64,000 nucleotides of DNA from Chlorocebus sabaeus (lineage: Eukaryota; Chordata; Mammalia; Primates; Cercopithecidae), in the NCBI RefSeq assembly GCF_047675955.1, contig NC_132914.1, forward strand, positions 38,862,521 to 38,926,520, in the 5' to 3' direction. Position 1 is the first letter of the stretch. Every line of letters begins with the position of its first letter. Position numbers and translations under genes: made by a program. The notes beneath the pieces were generated by a model. It was given only the letters and a program-made list of their open reading frames with translations. It was not told where the DNA came from and searched no databases. Positions 11,336-24,125 of this stretch are shown piece after piece.

Positions 11336-14262
11336 TCAAATAAACATCATCAGAAACAACAAAGGGGATATTACCACTGGCCCCACAGAAATATAAACAA
11401 CCATCAGGGGATATTATAAACACCTCTATGCACATAAACTAGAAAATATAGAAGAAACTAGTAAATTCCTCTGGGCACATACACCCTTCCAAGACTGAAC
11501 AAGGGAGAAACTGAATCGCTGAACAGAGCAACGATGAGCTCTGAAATTGAGTTAGTAATAAATAGGCCATCACCCAAAAAAATCCTAGGACCAGATGGAT
11601 TCATAGCCAAATTCTACCAGATATACAAAGAAAAGTTGGTGCCATCCCTGTTGTTCCAAAAAAATGAGGAGGAAGGACTCCTCCCTAACTCATTCTATAA
11701 GGCTAGCATCATCCTGATACCAAAACCTGGCAGAGATGCAACAAAAAAAGAAAACTCATGCCAATAACTTTGATGAACATACATACAAAAATCCTCAACA
11801 AAATACTGGCAAACCAAGTCGAGCAGCACATCAAAAAGCTCATCTACCACAATCAAGTAGGCTTTATCCCAGGGATACAAGGTTTGTTCAACATACACAA
11901 ATCAGTAAATGTGATTCCTCACATAAACAGAACTAAAGACAAAAACCACATGATTGCCTCAATAGATGCAGAAAAGGCTTCGACAAAATTCAATATCCAT
12001 TCATGTTAGAAATTCTCAATAATCTAGGTATTCAAGAAATATACCTCAAAATTATAAGAACCATCTATGACAAACCCAAACCAACACCATACTGAATGGC
12101 AGGAAGCATTCCCCTTGAAAACCAACACAAGACAAAGATGTTCTCTATCACTACTCCTACTCAATGTAGTACTGGAAGTCCTGGCTAGGGCAATCAGGCA
12201 AGAGAAAGAAATCCATTGCATTCAAATAGGAAGAGAAGAAGTCAAACTTTGGCACAAATCAAATAAAATACCTAGGAATACAGATAACTAGGGAGGTGAA
12301 AGATCTCTACAATGAGAACTACAAACCACTGCTCAAAGAAATCAGAGATGACACAAATAAATAGAAAAACATTCCATGCTCATGGATAGGAAGAATCAAT
12401 ATCGTTATAATGGCCATGCTTTCCAAAGCAATGTATAAGTTCAATGTTATGCCTATTAAACTACTATTTGCATTCTTTATAGAACTAGGAAAAACTATTT
12501 TAAAATTCGTATGGAATCAAAAAGAGCCTGAATAGCCAAGGGCAATCCTAAGCTAAAAGAACAAAGCTGGAGGCATCACAGTACTCAACTTGAAACTGTA
12601 CCACAAGGCAACAGTAACCAAAACAGCCTGGTACTGGTACAAAAAGTGACACATAGACCAATGGAACAAAATAGAGAACCCAGAAGTAAGACTGCACGCC
12701 TACAACTGTCTGATCTTCAACAACCCGACAAAAACAAGCAATGGGGAAAGGATTCCCTATTCAATAAATGATGCTGGGATAACTGGCTAGCCATATGCAG
12801 AAGATTGAAACTGAACCCCTTCTGTACAACATATACAAAAATCAACTCAAGACAGATTAAAGATTTAAATTTAAAACCCCAAACTATAAAAATCCTGGAA
12901 GACAACTGAGGCAATACCATTCAGACGTAGACATGAGCAATGATTTTACGATGAAGACACCAAAAGCAATCGCAATAAAAGTGAAAGTTCATCAATAGGA
13001 TCTAATTAAACTAAAGAGCTTCTGCACAGCAAAATGAACTATCCACAGAGTAAACAGATAACCTAAAGAATGGGAGAATATTTTTGCAAACTATTCCTCT
13101 CACAAAGGTTTACTGTCCAGCATCTATAAGGAACTTAAACAAATTTACAAGAAACAAACAACCCCATTAAAAAGTGGGCATAGGCCGTGTGCAGTGGCTG
13201 ATGCCTGTAATCCCAGCACTTTAGGAGACTGAGGTGGGCGGAATGCCTGAGCTCAGGAGTTCGCAACCAGTGAAACCCCATCTCTACTAAAATACAAAAA
13301 ATTAACCAGGCGTGGCGGCGTGTGCCTGTAGTCCCAGCTACTTGGGAGGCTGAGGCAGGAGTCTTGCTTGAACCCAGGAGGTGAAGGTTGTAGGAAGCCG
13401 AGATCATGCCACTGCACTCCAGCCTGAGTGACAGAGCAAGACTCCATATAAAAAAAAAAAAAAAAGATGGACATAGGCCATGAACAGACACTTTTCAAAG
13501 GAAGACATACAACGGCCAACAATCATATGAAAAAAAGCTCTACATCGCTGATCATTAGAGAAATACAAATCAAAACCACGATCTCACACCAGTCAGAATG
13601 GCTATCATTAAAAAGTCAAAAGATAACAGATGCTGGTGAGGTTGTGGAGAAAAAGGAACACTTACACACTGTTAGTGTGAGTGTAAATTAGTTAAATCAT
13701 TGTGGACGGTGTGATGATTCCTCAAGACTTAAAGACAGAAATACCATTTGACGCAGTAATCCCATTACTGGATATATTCCCAAAGGAATATAACTCACTC
13801 TATTATAAAGATGCATGCGTATGTTCCTTGCAACACTATCCACAATAGCAAAGACATGGAGCAAACTTAATTGCCTATCCATGTTAGACTGGATAAAGAA
13901 AATGTGGCACATATACACCATGAATATTATGCAGCCATAAGAAAAATGAGATAATGTCCTTTGCAGGGTTGTGGGTGGAGCTAGAGGCCATTACCCTTAG
14001 CAAACCAACACAGGAACAGAAAACCAAATACCACATGTAATGATGAGAACACATGGATCAATAGAGGGAACAATACACACTGGGGCCTATCAGAGTGAGA
14101 AGGGTGGTTGGAAGGAGAGGATCAGGAAAAATAACTAATAGATATTAGGCTTGATACTTGGGTAATGAAATAATCTGTACAACTACCCCCCATGACACAA
14201 ATTTACCTATGTAACAAACTACACATGTACCTCTGAGCTTAAAATAAAAGATTTTTTAAAAA
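11336..14262 (+). mobile_element. 5'-truncated L1 (+), ORF2 reverse-transcriptase part to 3' end
   Basis: Starts in the region upstream of the ORF2 reverse transcriptase. Frames with the KILGPDGF(I)AKFYQ and IILIPKPGRDATKKE words at 11534-11767 match L1 ORF2 but are broken by many stops and shifts. The 3' UTR ends with AAAATAAAAG near 14245. A younger Alu is nested at 13183-13465. It splits an older repeat (10880-11335 and 14275-14780). Confidence 0.92.
13183..13465 (+). mobile_element. Alu element nested in L1
   Basis: A near-complete Alu with an internal gap after TTCGCAACCAG and an A-tail to 13465. The flanks AAAAAGTGGGCATA (13169-13182) and AAAAAGATGGACATA (13461-13475) look like a slightly diverged target duplication of L1 sequence. 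Confidence 0.93.
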
Positions 14263-14274
14263 AAGAAAAAAGGA

Positions 14275-14780
14275 AAGGAAAGTTGGAGGAATTGCAAGAG
14301 CCAAATTTTTGAAGTGTTTTGTAGGCTACTGTCAAGACTTTGGCTTTTACTGTAACTGAAATGAAAGCTACTGGAGATTTTTTTGTTTTGTTTTGTTTTG
14401 TTTTTTTTCTGAGACAGAGTCTCGCTCTGTCACCCAGGCTGGAGTGCAGTGGTCGGATCTCAGCTCACTGCAAGTTCCGCCTCCACTGGAGGCTTTTGAG
14501 CAAACTTGTTGTGATATCTGCTATACCTTTTTCTGATTTGATTGCTGTTTTGAGAATAAACTGTAAGGAACCAAAAGTGCAAGGAGGCATACGTTTCAGA
14601 ATCTACTGGGGTAGTATAGGTGAGAAATTGTCAAGAATGGAGATGGTGAGAAATGTTCAGAAACTGCATAATTTGGAAGATGGATTCAGAAGGATTGGAT
14701 TTTGCGTAGGAGAGAGAAAAAAAGTCAAAGGTATCTATACAGTTTTCGGTTAAAGCAATTAAAAGGATGCAGCTTCCATT
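14275..14780 (+). mobile_element. Ancient mammalian repeat, right part, with nested Alu
   Basis: TTTTGTAGGCTACTGTCAAGACTTTGG and AACTGAAATGAAAGCTACTGGAG continue the element interrupted at 11335. The second half includes the GGTGAGAAATGTTCAGAA segment. A short Alu interrupts it at 14377-14484. Confidence 0.5.
14377..14484 (-). mobile_element. 5'-truncated Alu, young type
   Basis: A TTTTG-rich tail then GAGACAGAGTCTCGCTCTGT and a little-diverged right monomer ending at TTCCGCCTCC. ACTGGAG at 14370-14376 and 14485-14491 is the target duplication. Confidence 0.88.
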
Positions 14781-14784
14781 TACT

Positions 14785-16555
14785 GAGTTTACGGTATCTT
14801 TGCCAGTTACCTTCAAATATTAGGTATCTTTTTTGAGTATTTGTCTTATTTTTAAAGCTATTGTAAGTTTTTAAGAGTAAGAACAGTGTACTATGTCTTC
14901 TTCATGTATACTCATGGTACTTTTCTCTCTGGATGGTAATAAGCAAATATCAATGACTAACTGATTGGCTCGTCAGTGACACTGATGAAACTTTTTATAA
15001 AGTTGGCTGTGATGGCTGAGATAATTTCACATGTCATAGGCATAGATGGTTATGGTTGGATTGTTAAATGTCTCTGGAGGTACTTACGATTATTTGAAAA
15101 AGTACGAGAAAATAAATGTTAGTTCAAATTAAGAATTTTGACTCCTTTTTAAATGCTTAGATCTAAAATGCAGTATACTCAAAAGGCCCATCATAAGATA
15201 TAAAAAACACTGTAAATGAGAACATTAATATGTTCCTAAATGGAGCAACATCTAATTACAGTTAGTAAATTTAAATTAATGTTTAAAATACTAAAAGCAC
15301 ATCCCGTTTTATTACCAAAATCTTTTAAAGACATTCTCTAGGATTTTAAATGAAGCCCTAATTTGGAACAAAAAGATGGTCTGCAAATGTAAGCAAGTAC
15401 AGCTTGCCATTCCAGAATTTATAAATGAAAGGGAATTTAGAAAGTAGCTAGTTAAGGCTAAGGGAGATTTAAATCCATATCTACTTGTTTCTGGACCAGT
15501 AATCTACTATATCATGTTTATCTTGACTTTAATTAGTCTTTCTTAATTTTCATGAGATTTAGAAATTATTTAGTGCAATCTACTCTGCAATCTGTCACTC
15601 CCTCAGCAGTGTAGATATAATATTAGAAATAAAGTGAGTTGAATGTCTACTGAGATACTTGACTATCTCTATAGCATCATGTGACCCCAGGTTTCCATAC
15701 ACTGTTCCCTGTTTATGGACTATGACTTGTCAATTCTCAACCCTCCAACTCTCCTTTGCTATTGCCCTTCTTGCTGGGCACAAAGAGGTCAAATGGAAGT
15801 TGGACTCACCTGGAAGCGTGATCAGACATTTCCACTCACGGGTTCTGCTGGATTTTACCACCTTCTGCAAAACACCGAGTATAATCATGACATTCACCGT
15901 TACACTCAGAGTACAAATAATCCAGTCTTAAGCACTTTGGGATTTCAGTAGCCTCTTACGTTAGGTAATTTCGAAAATGACAGATTATTCTTAAAATAAG
16001 ATAAATTAATGGCTAAAAGCCAATAATTCAACAATTGGTATGTCATTGGCAAAGAAAGGATGGTAAATCTTGGGTGGGTGCCTGAGATTAAAACCCTTTT
16101 TGTAGTTGAGGACCGTGATAATTTCAGTAACATTAATTTACAATTGACAAATTGTGTACGCTTAACACTGATAATCTAGCCATTTATTAGACTTTAAGAG
16201 CAGGGGTAATTAAGTATTACTGTCCAGAAGAGTTGCTGGGGTGTTATTTATAACCACGATGAGTATAAAAAACAATTTTTTATGTTCAAATGAATATTAA
16301 TTATTTCTTCATCAAATGCAGCCTGAGATATTTGCGTTAATGTTTTGCCTGTACCATTTTATTTCCCAAGTTGATTGGGCTGCTTATTTGTTATTGTTGT
16401 TTTATTTTGTTTTGCTCCCCACCCCCAAGCAACCCATATGACCTTCTAAGGAGTGAGAACGAGCTAGAGGGTATTTTCTGAAAGAACTTTGTGCCATACT
16501 CTCTAAGTAAAATGCTATTTTCACCTGGTAGTCTGGTGTTTGAGAACTCCTAAGC
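14785..16555. other. No recognised gene; unclassified DNA
   Basis: AT-rich sequence with no repeat I can name and no coding pattern. The overlapping frames near 15659-15951 lack any known domain and splice context. Confidence 0.45.
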
Positions 16556-16617
16556 AACAAAACAAAACAAAAAAAAAAAAAAACAACAAAAAAAAAAAAA
16601 AAAAGAAAAGAAAAAGC
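16556..16617 (+). repeat. A-rich simple repeat
   Basis: About 60 bases of A broken by single C and G residues. No clear SINE body precedes it. Confidence 0.85.
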
Positions 16618-18320
16618 TTTTTCTAAATCGATGATTTCTGGGGTTTAGATTATACATATCCTTCTAACTGGGCTAAATAACATATTATTCCATCAATATT
16701 CAACATAGTCTTAAATTCCAGTATGTTGTTGGCAAGAATAATATAACAGTGGTCTGCAGGAGGTAAGATTTTACAAGCTCCTGTGGTGCAAGCAATTTCA
16801 AAAGCAAATAAAACCAAATAACTAATGCAAACAACTTGGCAATAATATTTATTGTCATTTATTTTAAAACAAAGAAGGAAGATACTATGAATAGTCTTAT
16901 TTTTTTTCTAATACTAAGAAAAGTCCCAGATGTAGGAAGAAAATATGATTCTATCACAAACAATAAAACAAACTTTGTAAATTCTAGACTACAACTAGAA
17001 TAATGGTCTCTCCCCACTATTAGCCTATGGCTGGACATGCAATTTCAAATGTTCCCAGAGTTTTACAACTTTCTTCCCCTCAGAAAGTCCAAAGACTTAG
17101 TTTCTTGTTAAAATTCCGTACTCGCATGCTTTATATTTTGTATGCTTCACCTGCTATGTCACCCTCACTCTTGATAGAAACTTATTTGGATAATGTCTGG
17201 AAGCAAAGAGTGCCCCCCTGAAGAAGGTTAGGGATGGAGGCACTCTGTCAATATCTGACAGGTGTAAATTTTTTAATGTATGAGTAGTATATGAAAATAC
17301 AAATCACCCCAAAGAACCAGCCTAAAGCAGACTGAAAAGCTGTCATAAGCAATTTTCAAAAAGCGTGAGTTATTTGGTTCCCTTCCAGGGAGGAACAACT
17401 CCGTAGGCATAAATTTATGAATGGTACTTGACAATCTTAACAAGTCCTGCTCTCTCCAAGCTCACCGTATAACCAACACATGACAAGGTGGACTTTCTGG
17501 TCACCTGGAATCTGTGGCCAAGAGAGAATTGACATGATAACTGGGAAGAGCTTGAGCCACCTTACTTACTGAGGCCTGTGTCAAGGAACAGATTAAATAA
17601 TCTCACAATCAGGAACATTTTGAAATGATTATTTTTGAACCCTCTTCCAACCCACCAATTTCTTGGATGTCATAATATGAGGGAAAATGTAGTCTTTGAG
17701 ATGTACTCCTCCCCCAATCACAAGTTTATATCCTTTAACACTGTAAATTTCTTTTTTCCTTTTTGGCCCCAGGTTCATTGAAAAATCTTTACTAACTGAA
17801 TAGCCTTTCTCTCTGGGGTGAGAAGGCTGACTTTAGCGAAGAAGTGCATGATTGGTGAGTCAGTTCTAATTGAATAAGTGTCACAGTCAAAAATCAACAA
17901 GTGATGAAGACGAGGAAGCCCTGGAGTGGTGTTTGTTTCAAATCCTATTAAATCGTTCTTAGTAGCACAGGGCTTTAAGGAGAATATGTAAAATTGAAAA
18001 AGACAAGAGGTTACAGGATAGCTTTATGCTATAGATGTCATATTCACTAAAATGGAGAAACTTGTCCTTTGTAATTCTTAGCAAAATTAGGTCACACAAA
18101 ATGTACTGATATCAGAACTCTTGTGAATTCAACACTTAGAGGTGAATTAAAGTATGAATCTGTCCTAAAGGCTTTGCTGTGATAGAAGAATAAAATAAAG
18201 GCTTTGGTTCCTGCTATTCAAGATTCCCCAGTGGCTTCCACTGATGTTCCTCTAGGACAATGATTCTTATGCTTCTTTGATCATGACCCCCAGAGAAAGA
18301 AGAGCTTATTCACTGGGACT
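16618..18320. other. No recognised gene; unclassified DNA
   Basis: Contains no convincing coding frame. Some of 17480-17900 has an LTR-like feel but I cannot assign it. Confidence 0.4.
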
Positions 18321-18324
18321 CAGT

Positions 18325-18325
<1 letters not shown>

Positions 18326-18355
<30 letters not shown>
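18326..18355 (+). repeat. (CA)n microsatellite
   Basis: About 14 uninterrupted CA units. Confidence 0.95.
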
Positions 18356-18356
<1 letters not shown>

Positions 18357-18974
18357 CAGAAATAAATATTATTTTTAAAAGACCTACTCCTATCTCATGT
18401 GATTCATTTCAATGCTTTCTATTCTATAATATATACGTATATTATATTAGGTTTCAATATTTCATTTAAAAGGCTGGCTATATTTCACTAACTTGATGTC
18501 TCAGCTTGTCAATGGTTCACAACTGCTGATTGCAATACATTGCACTAGAAGGCTCCATATTACCAGAACATGATATGGGTATTCCTTCCAGTGGACTTGT
18601 GTTCACACCATTATTCCTTTTGGAATGTCCTTCCCTTACGTACATCCTAATTATGCCAGAAGTTATTAAGAAAGTGAGCTATCACCTATTGAATCCTATT
18701 GGAAATAGTTGGCATTATTTTATATTTGGAGTATGTGGGAGCACTACAAGCCTCTTCTTCACCAGCCATCTCTTTCCTCAAGATACCTGATGAAACTACA
18801 TGTACAGTAGAAAATGGCTGCCAAGAAACATTTTATTATTAGCTGTGTTTTGAACACCAAACCAAAAGGCAAAGTAGCCCAGATAGTGGAGGAAAATATT
18901 CTAAGTTTACAATTAGCCTTGAGACAGGAATCAAAGCAATGCTCTTAGCCACTGCATTCTACTACCATATGCTT

Positions 18975-19075
18975 TATTTATTTATTCAAATGTGTCATTC
19001 ATTCAGAAAGACTTATTGGGTACCTGCTATGCCCCAGGCATTATAGGTTAAGCATGATAACAATGCATTAGTGTT
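18975..19075 (+). mobile_element. Ancient mammalian repeat fragment
   Basis: ATTCATTCAGAAAGACTTATTGGGTACCTGCTATGCCCCAGGCA-type sequence, same family as 10880-11335. Confidence 0.45.
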
Positions 19076-19604
19076 CTCATTATCACCAGTGCCTATGGAA
19101 TGAAAATATTTTCTATTCCACTAAATTCTTCAATTCCTTTCTTTGGTTCCTTCATTGAGCACTGATTTCAATTTATAGGATTTACCATGCAGTGAGTATT
19201 TAGAAGTAGTACTTTTTCCTCTTTTAAAATCATGCAGTAGTTGTATAGCACCAGAATTTGTTATATAATATAATTTTCCTTTTCAACACTCTAATTAGTC
19301 TGAGGCTAATAAATATTTGCTGGGTAAATGCACAAACATATTAGATTTATTTAAAAGGTTTGCATTATTGTCATGGCTATGTGTAGCTGCTGTGAAACCC
19401 AATTAGTTGTAGCAAGAACATATTTAAAAAACTGAATGGTAGGATGCTGACGCCTCACTCATTATATATATGGCTTTATATGGCTTCCTAAGGTCTTACG
19501 AACTCGGGAAAGATCTAGAAACCCTTCTAAAATAAAAAACAAATGTAGCTTTTCTTATTATGCATTGCTGTGTAAAGAATGCTTTTCCTAGAATTAAAAC
19601 AGCA

Positions 19605-19960
19605 ACTGTTCTAGATATCTATTGTTGTATAACAGGTTCTCAACAACAGTTTAAAACAACAACTCTTTCATTATGTCTCATGATTTTGTGGGCTAAGAAT
19701 TTATGCAAGGCTTGCAGAGTGATTATTTTCTCTATGTAGGGGTGACGGAGGTTACTTAACGATATCTGGCTGGAAGGTGAGCTAATCTGGAGGACCCAAG
19801 ACCACTTCACTCCCATGCTTGGTGCCTTAGCAGGAGGCACATGCCTGGGACCTTCTCAGGATGGTTGTGCAGCTGGGCTCAACTGGAACTGATAACCAGA
19901 ACACCTGGCTGTTAGGTAGCCAGGTACAGGTAGCATCTCTGCAATGACAATTATAGGGTA
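19605..19960 (-). mobile_element. MLT1-like LTR relic
   Basis: TATTGTTGTATAACAGGTTC, TTAAAACAACAACTCTTTCAT, CTCATGATTTTGTGGGC and GTGCAGCTGGGCTCA follow the antisense order of MLT1-class LTRs. Diverged; subfamily unclear. Confidence 0.5.
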
Positions 19961-19994
19961 GAGGAATATCTTACATGGCAGATCAGAACATGTC

Positions 19995-20360
19995 TTAGTC
20001 AGTTTGAGCCACTATATAGCAAAATATCTTAGATTGAATGGCTTATAAGTGGAAATGTATTTCTCTTGTTCAGAGGCTAGAAGACTGAGATCAGAGTGCG
20101 AACATGATCAGATTAAGTGAGGGCCTTGTTCTGCGTTGCAGACAGCTGTCTTCTCATTGCATCCTCACATGGTGGAAATAAGGTGAGAGGGTTCTCTGGG
20201 GTTCCTTTTATAAGAGCCCTAATCCCATTCATCAGGGGTTCTCCATCATGACCTAATTACCTACCAAAGCCCTGACTTCCTATCCAATCTCACTGGGGGT
20301 TAGGATTTCAGTATATGAATCTTAGGGGGATACATATATTCAGTCTATTGCCAGACACTC
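19995..20360 (-). mobile_element. MaLR LTR (MLT1/MST type)
   Basis: Begins GTCAGTTTGAGCCACTATA, then GGCTAGAAGACTGAGATCA, CCTCACATGGTGGAAATAAGG, CATGACCTAATTACC and ends in GGGGGATACATATATTCAGT, the antisense MaLR LTR order. Confidence 0.65.
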
Positions 20361-20461
20361 CCAAAGATGCTGTTCCAAGAGTGACAGCCTTCTAAGAGAT
20401 ACAGGTGAAATCTGTAAGACTTTGTATGACAGCAGAATCTACAAAATGTACCTTGTAATTA

Positions 20462-22700
20462 CAGTGTATTATGTTTCCATTATTGCATAACGAATTGCTC
20501 CAAAAGGTAGCAGCTTAAAACACAAACATTGTTATCTTACTGTTTCTGTGAGTCAGGAATCCAGCAACATCTTAGCTGGCTCAGAGTTACTAATGAGATT
20601 GACCAGGCTATTGGCCAAGGTTACAATCTCATTTGAAGATTCCACTGGGGAGATTTTGTTTCCACAGTCACTCGTGTGGTTGTTAGAGGTCTTAGTTCCT
20701 CACTACCTGTTGACCAGAGACTTCAGTTCCTTGCGATGCAGGCACCACCATAGATTTTCTGTGTTCTCATAACATGGAAGCTGGCTTCTCTTAGAGTAAA
20801 TGAGAGAGAAAGAGAGTGACTGAATGAGAGATGAGAGAGAGAGAAAGGGCAAAAAAGAGAGCGCCAAACCGGAAGCCACATTCTTTTTTTAACCTACTTT
20901 GAGAGTGGCATACCATCACTTCTGCTACTTTTTATTCATTAGAAGTGAATGTCCATACTACCAGCAAGGAAGGGTAAATTAAGCTCTACTTTTTGGAGGA
21001 AAAAGTATGAAATAATTATTTAAACCACTGCAGTTCACTTTCTGACCACAAATTATTTACATTGCTCCCACTATGCTAAATACACCCACTACTGTCCAGG
21101 GTCCCAAAAGTATCATTTCATTATAACATCAACTCTAAATTTGGAACTTCATCATCCATATCAAGTGTGGGTGTGGATGAGTCTCTTCTGCTATAGATCC
21201 TTAAATATAGCCTCTTGAGTATATACCTCTTAATACGTAAACCTGTGAAACTAAAAAAACAAAGTATCTGCTCCCCACACTCCCAAAATACAACAGTACA
21301 ACAGGTATATTGTAATTGATATAGGCATTCCTGTTTAAAAATTAGAGAAATGGGAGCCATAAAGGAGTCACTGGTCCATAGTGATTCTGAAATTATTTGA
21401 TTGGGTCTCAGAGTTTGGGAATGATTTTCCTTGGATCTTGGCTTCATCTTCTGGGCTTGAAATAATCCTCTGTTTTTCATGAAAGTTTGCACATGTTTAC
21501 AGCTGAGTCATTTTCTTTTCCTGCTTCCAGCAAGTTGAATATTTGAAGTCCAAAAGTCATATTTCATTTTGTGTTATCTCTGCTTTGTTCAGTATAAGCT
21601 AATGATGTGTATACATTTATAATTCTTTTAAAATTTGGGTCTTTTTTGACTTACTGGTGTCCACTCCATTATACAAAAGTCACACTCAAAACCATCTTCC
21701 AAGTATACCTATCTTTACCTTAGGCTTCAGCTGAGGAACAACACTTTAAATTTTTCTAGAAGTTTTATTGTTTATTTGGAAGACTGGACACACACTGATT
21801 TCATTAGAGGCCTTTTGTTAAGCTGAATAATATATTAGGACACTACCTTAGATTCTTGTGATATCTTAATAAAAGATTTCATAGGAATGCCCTTTACTTT
21901 ATCTTTGAACTAAGTTTTCTTGGTAGTACCCTATGTTCAATCTTTTCTCAGAAGCCATTTTTTAAATTTTATCATCATGTACCACATAAAAAGAGTAAGA
22001 ATTTTCAAAACCATCAACTTTCACCTCCTTTTGTTTACCAGTCATTCCTCCAGTTCATCTTTATTCTGCTGCATTTTACTATAAACAGCAAAAAGAACCC
22101 AGAAAGTATCTTTGATAATTTGCTTGGAAATGACCTTAATTAGATCATCACATTTTTACTAGCCAATTTATTAATTTTCATGTTACTGCAGGTAAAGGGG
22201 CTGTGAAAGTTTTCTGCAATTCCGTAATAAGTATTATTTTTCCTCTAGTTTCCTATGATATTTACCTCACTTTCCTGAAAATTATCCTCTACAGTCCTAT
22301 CAAAGATCATAAGATGGTTTCTTCAAGGCATGCTGGGCTCTTGCTAATACTCTCCCAAAAGCCCACTGCCTGATTCAAAAGCTACTCTTGCATTTTAGTG
22401 TTTGCTATTGTTGTTGTTGTTGTTGTTATTGTTGTTATGGCAGCACACAATTTCCAGATATCAAAATCTGTATTTGTCTTTCTATTATTGTGTAGCAAAT
22501 TACCCAAAATTTTAGCAGCTAAAAACAACAAACATTATTAGCTCACAATTTACATGAGTCAAGAATTCAGGAACAACATAGTTGGCTGTTTTAGGCCTAG
22601 AATCTCTTGTGAGGTTTTGATCAAGGTGTCGGCTGGGGCTGCAATGTCATCAGAAAACTGAACTGAGGGAAGATCTACTTCCAAGATACACTTCTATTCA
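20462..22700 (-). mobile_element. Probable MaLR provirus-like remnant (LTR-internal-LTR)
   Basis: Two related antisense LTRs (about 20462-20960 and 22467-22700) share the order TGCATAACGAATTGCTCCAAAA / TGTGTAGCAAATTACCCAAAA, CAGCTTAAAAC, GAGTCAGGAATCC / GAGTCAAGAATTC, and CTGGGGAG or GAGGGAAG segments. Between them are about 1.5 kb without L1 or Alu, and the sequence just before the right LTR (GCACACAATTTCCAGATATCAAAATCTGTA) resembles the internal-LTR junction of antisense MaLR elements. No retroviral frame survives, as expected for non-autonomous MaLRs. The boundaries, and whether the internal part is truly MaLR, are uncertain. Confidence 0.5.
22408..22437 (+). repeat. (TTG)n microsatellite
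   Basis: Ten TTG-type units with a single interruption by TTA. Confidence 0.92.
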
Positions 22701-23590
22701 CATTTGTAATTAAACTACATAGTTCTTTATATCCATGACTGTTTTCATTGTCTGTTTGTATTACGTTCTTTAACTAGAAGATCGAATGTAAAGACTTTCT
22801 GATTTCTTCATATTGCTGAAGAATCATATTGAAAAGTATTTTGGAAACAATGTGATTTCTTTGTATTTTTGAAACATATTTGGAGAAAATGATAAAAGAT
22901 TAAGTGTGTGCGCAGTGAGAATGTCAGGTATTCAAGAGTGAATTTTAAAGTCACTCTTGCTAGCTGTTACTTTGTGATGAAACACTGACTGAAAATCATT
23001 TTCGTGTAAAGTAAAAAACAAAACTTCCCAAATACAGTGTTTACAATACTTAGTTTTTATTCTCTTGCCCATAAAATACATTTTTTAAGTAGCATGTATA
23101 GTTTGGTGGATATATTCTACTTGTAAGCAATAAATGCTTAGTTGTTTTAAAGATAACTGTATTTGTAAATTCTTTAAATTCCAAACTGATACTTGATTTG
23201 TTAAATGAATGACATTGTGTTAAAATAAAACACTAATAAAATACTGGAATTACTTCATTGACCTCTCTCTCCCTTCACGCTACATGCAGTTGTGATTTCT
23301 AAGGATGTGTTTAGCTTTGTACTCTAGCAGATTTCTGTCCTATTTTCAATCCAAAAATAGGCACAACAAAAGATTCTTGCTTTGCCCTATGCTTGTAAAT
23401 GCCTGGCAAAACTAGTATGTCTTTTGAAAGCAATTTCTACTGTTATAACAAGCTGGAATAAAAATGGCCAATCAGTAATAATCCAACCCTTATTAACTTG
23501 CACTAAATTATTTTCATTTGGCAGATAAAATAACCACTTTTCCAGTCTTAATTAGAGTTTCTTCTAATAGGATTGACAAGGTAAGCTGGG
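22701..23590. other. No recognised gene or repeat
   Basis: AT-rich sequence without a coding pattern or identifiable repeat. Confidence 0.4.
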
Positions 23591-23591
23591 C

Positions 23592-23613
23592 AAAAAAAAA
23601 AAAAAAAAAAAAA
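23592..23613 (+). repeat. Poly(A) tract
   Basis: A22 with no SINE body directly upstream. Confidence 0.9.
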
Positions 23614-23954
23614 TGCTGTATTTAATTGTTTTTAGAATTCAATCTTTTTTAGTACATTAAATTTTGGGGAAAATCCAGAGAAATGTTAAGAGCCCTCATT
23701 TTGTTTTCTGGGTTATTCTTACCCTTACAAATCAAAAACAACTCTAGCCAATGGATATTTTAAAGTTTTGCTGTTATGTATTGGTCTCTATGCCCTTGAA
23801 GAACTAATAGTACTATTATTAGAAAGTGATAGTTTACTTTTTAAGTCACTTATATTTTTTCTCTATTACATGACTATATGTTATCCTATCCCTAGAGGCT
23901 GTGTCTTATGGTAGAAGATACACAAAATTGCCGCTTATAGAGAAGAGAGGTAAC

Positions 23955-24125
23955 ATTGTTTTAAAAAAATTGGCATTAGAGTCACAAGAACTCAAGTTCA
24001 AATCTGAACTTTGCTGCCTATGGCCTGGGTGACCTTGGGCAGGTTATTAACCTATTTAGGTCTCTGAGATGATGTGAAGAATTGAGGTATAAAATGCTTC
24101 CAGCAAAGAACCTGAGCCATATGAT
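23955..24125 (+). mobile_element. MIR SINE
   Basis: Contains the MIR core: GGCATTAGAGTCACAAGAACT, GTTCAAATCTGAACTTTGCTGCC, GGGTGACCTTGGGCAGGTTA and TAACCTATTTAGGTCTCTGAG. Confidence 0.85.

Noticed and set aside
21121..21492. 123-codon minus-strand frame
   Set aside because: No recognisable domain, and it lies in probable MaLR-internal sequence.
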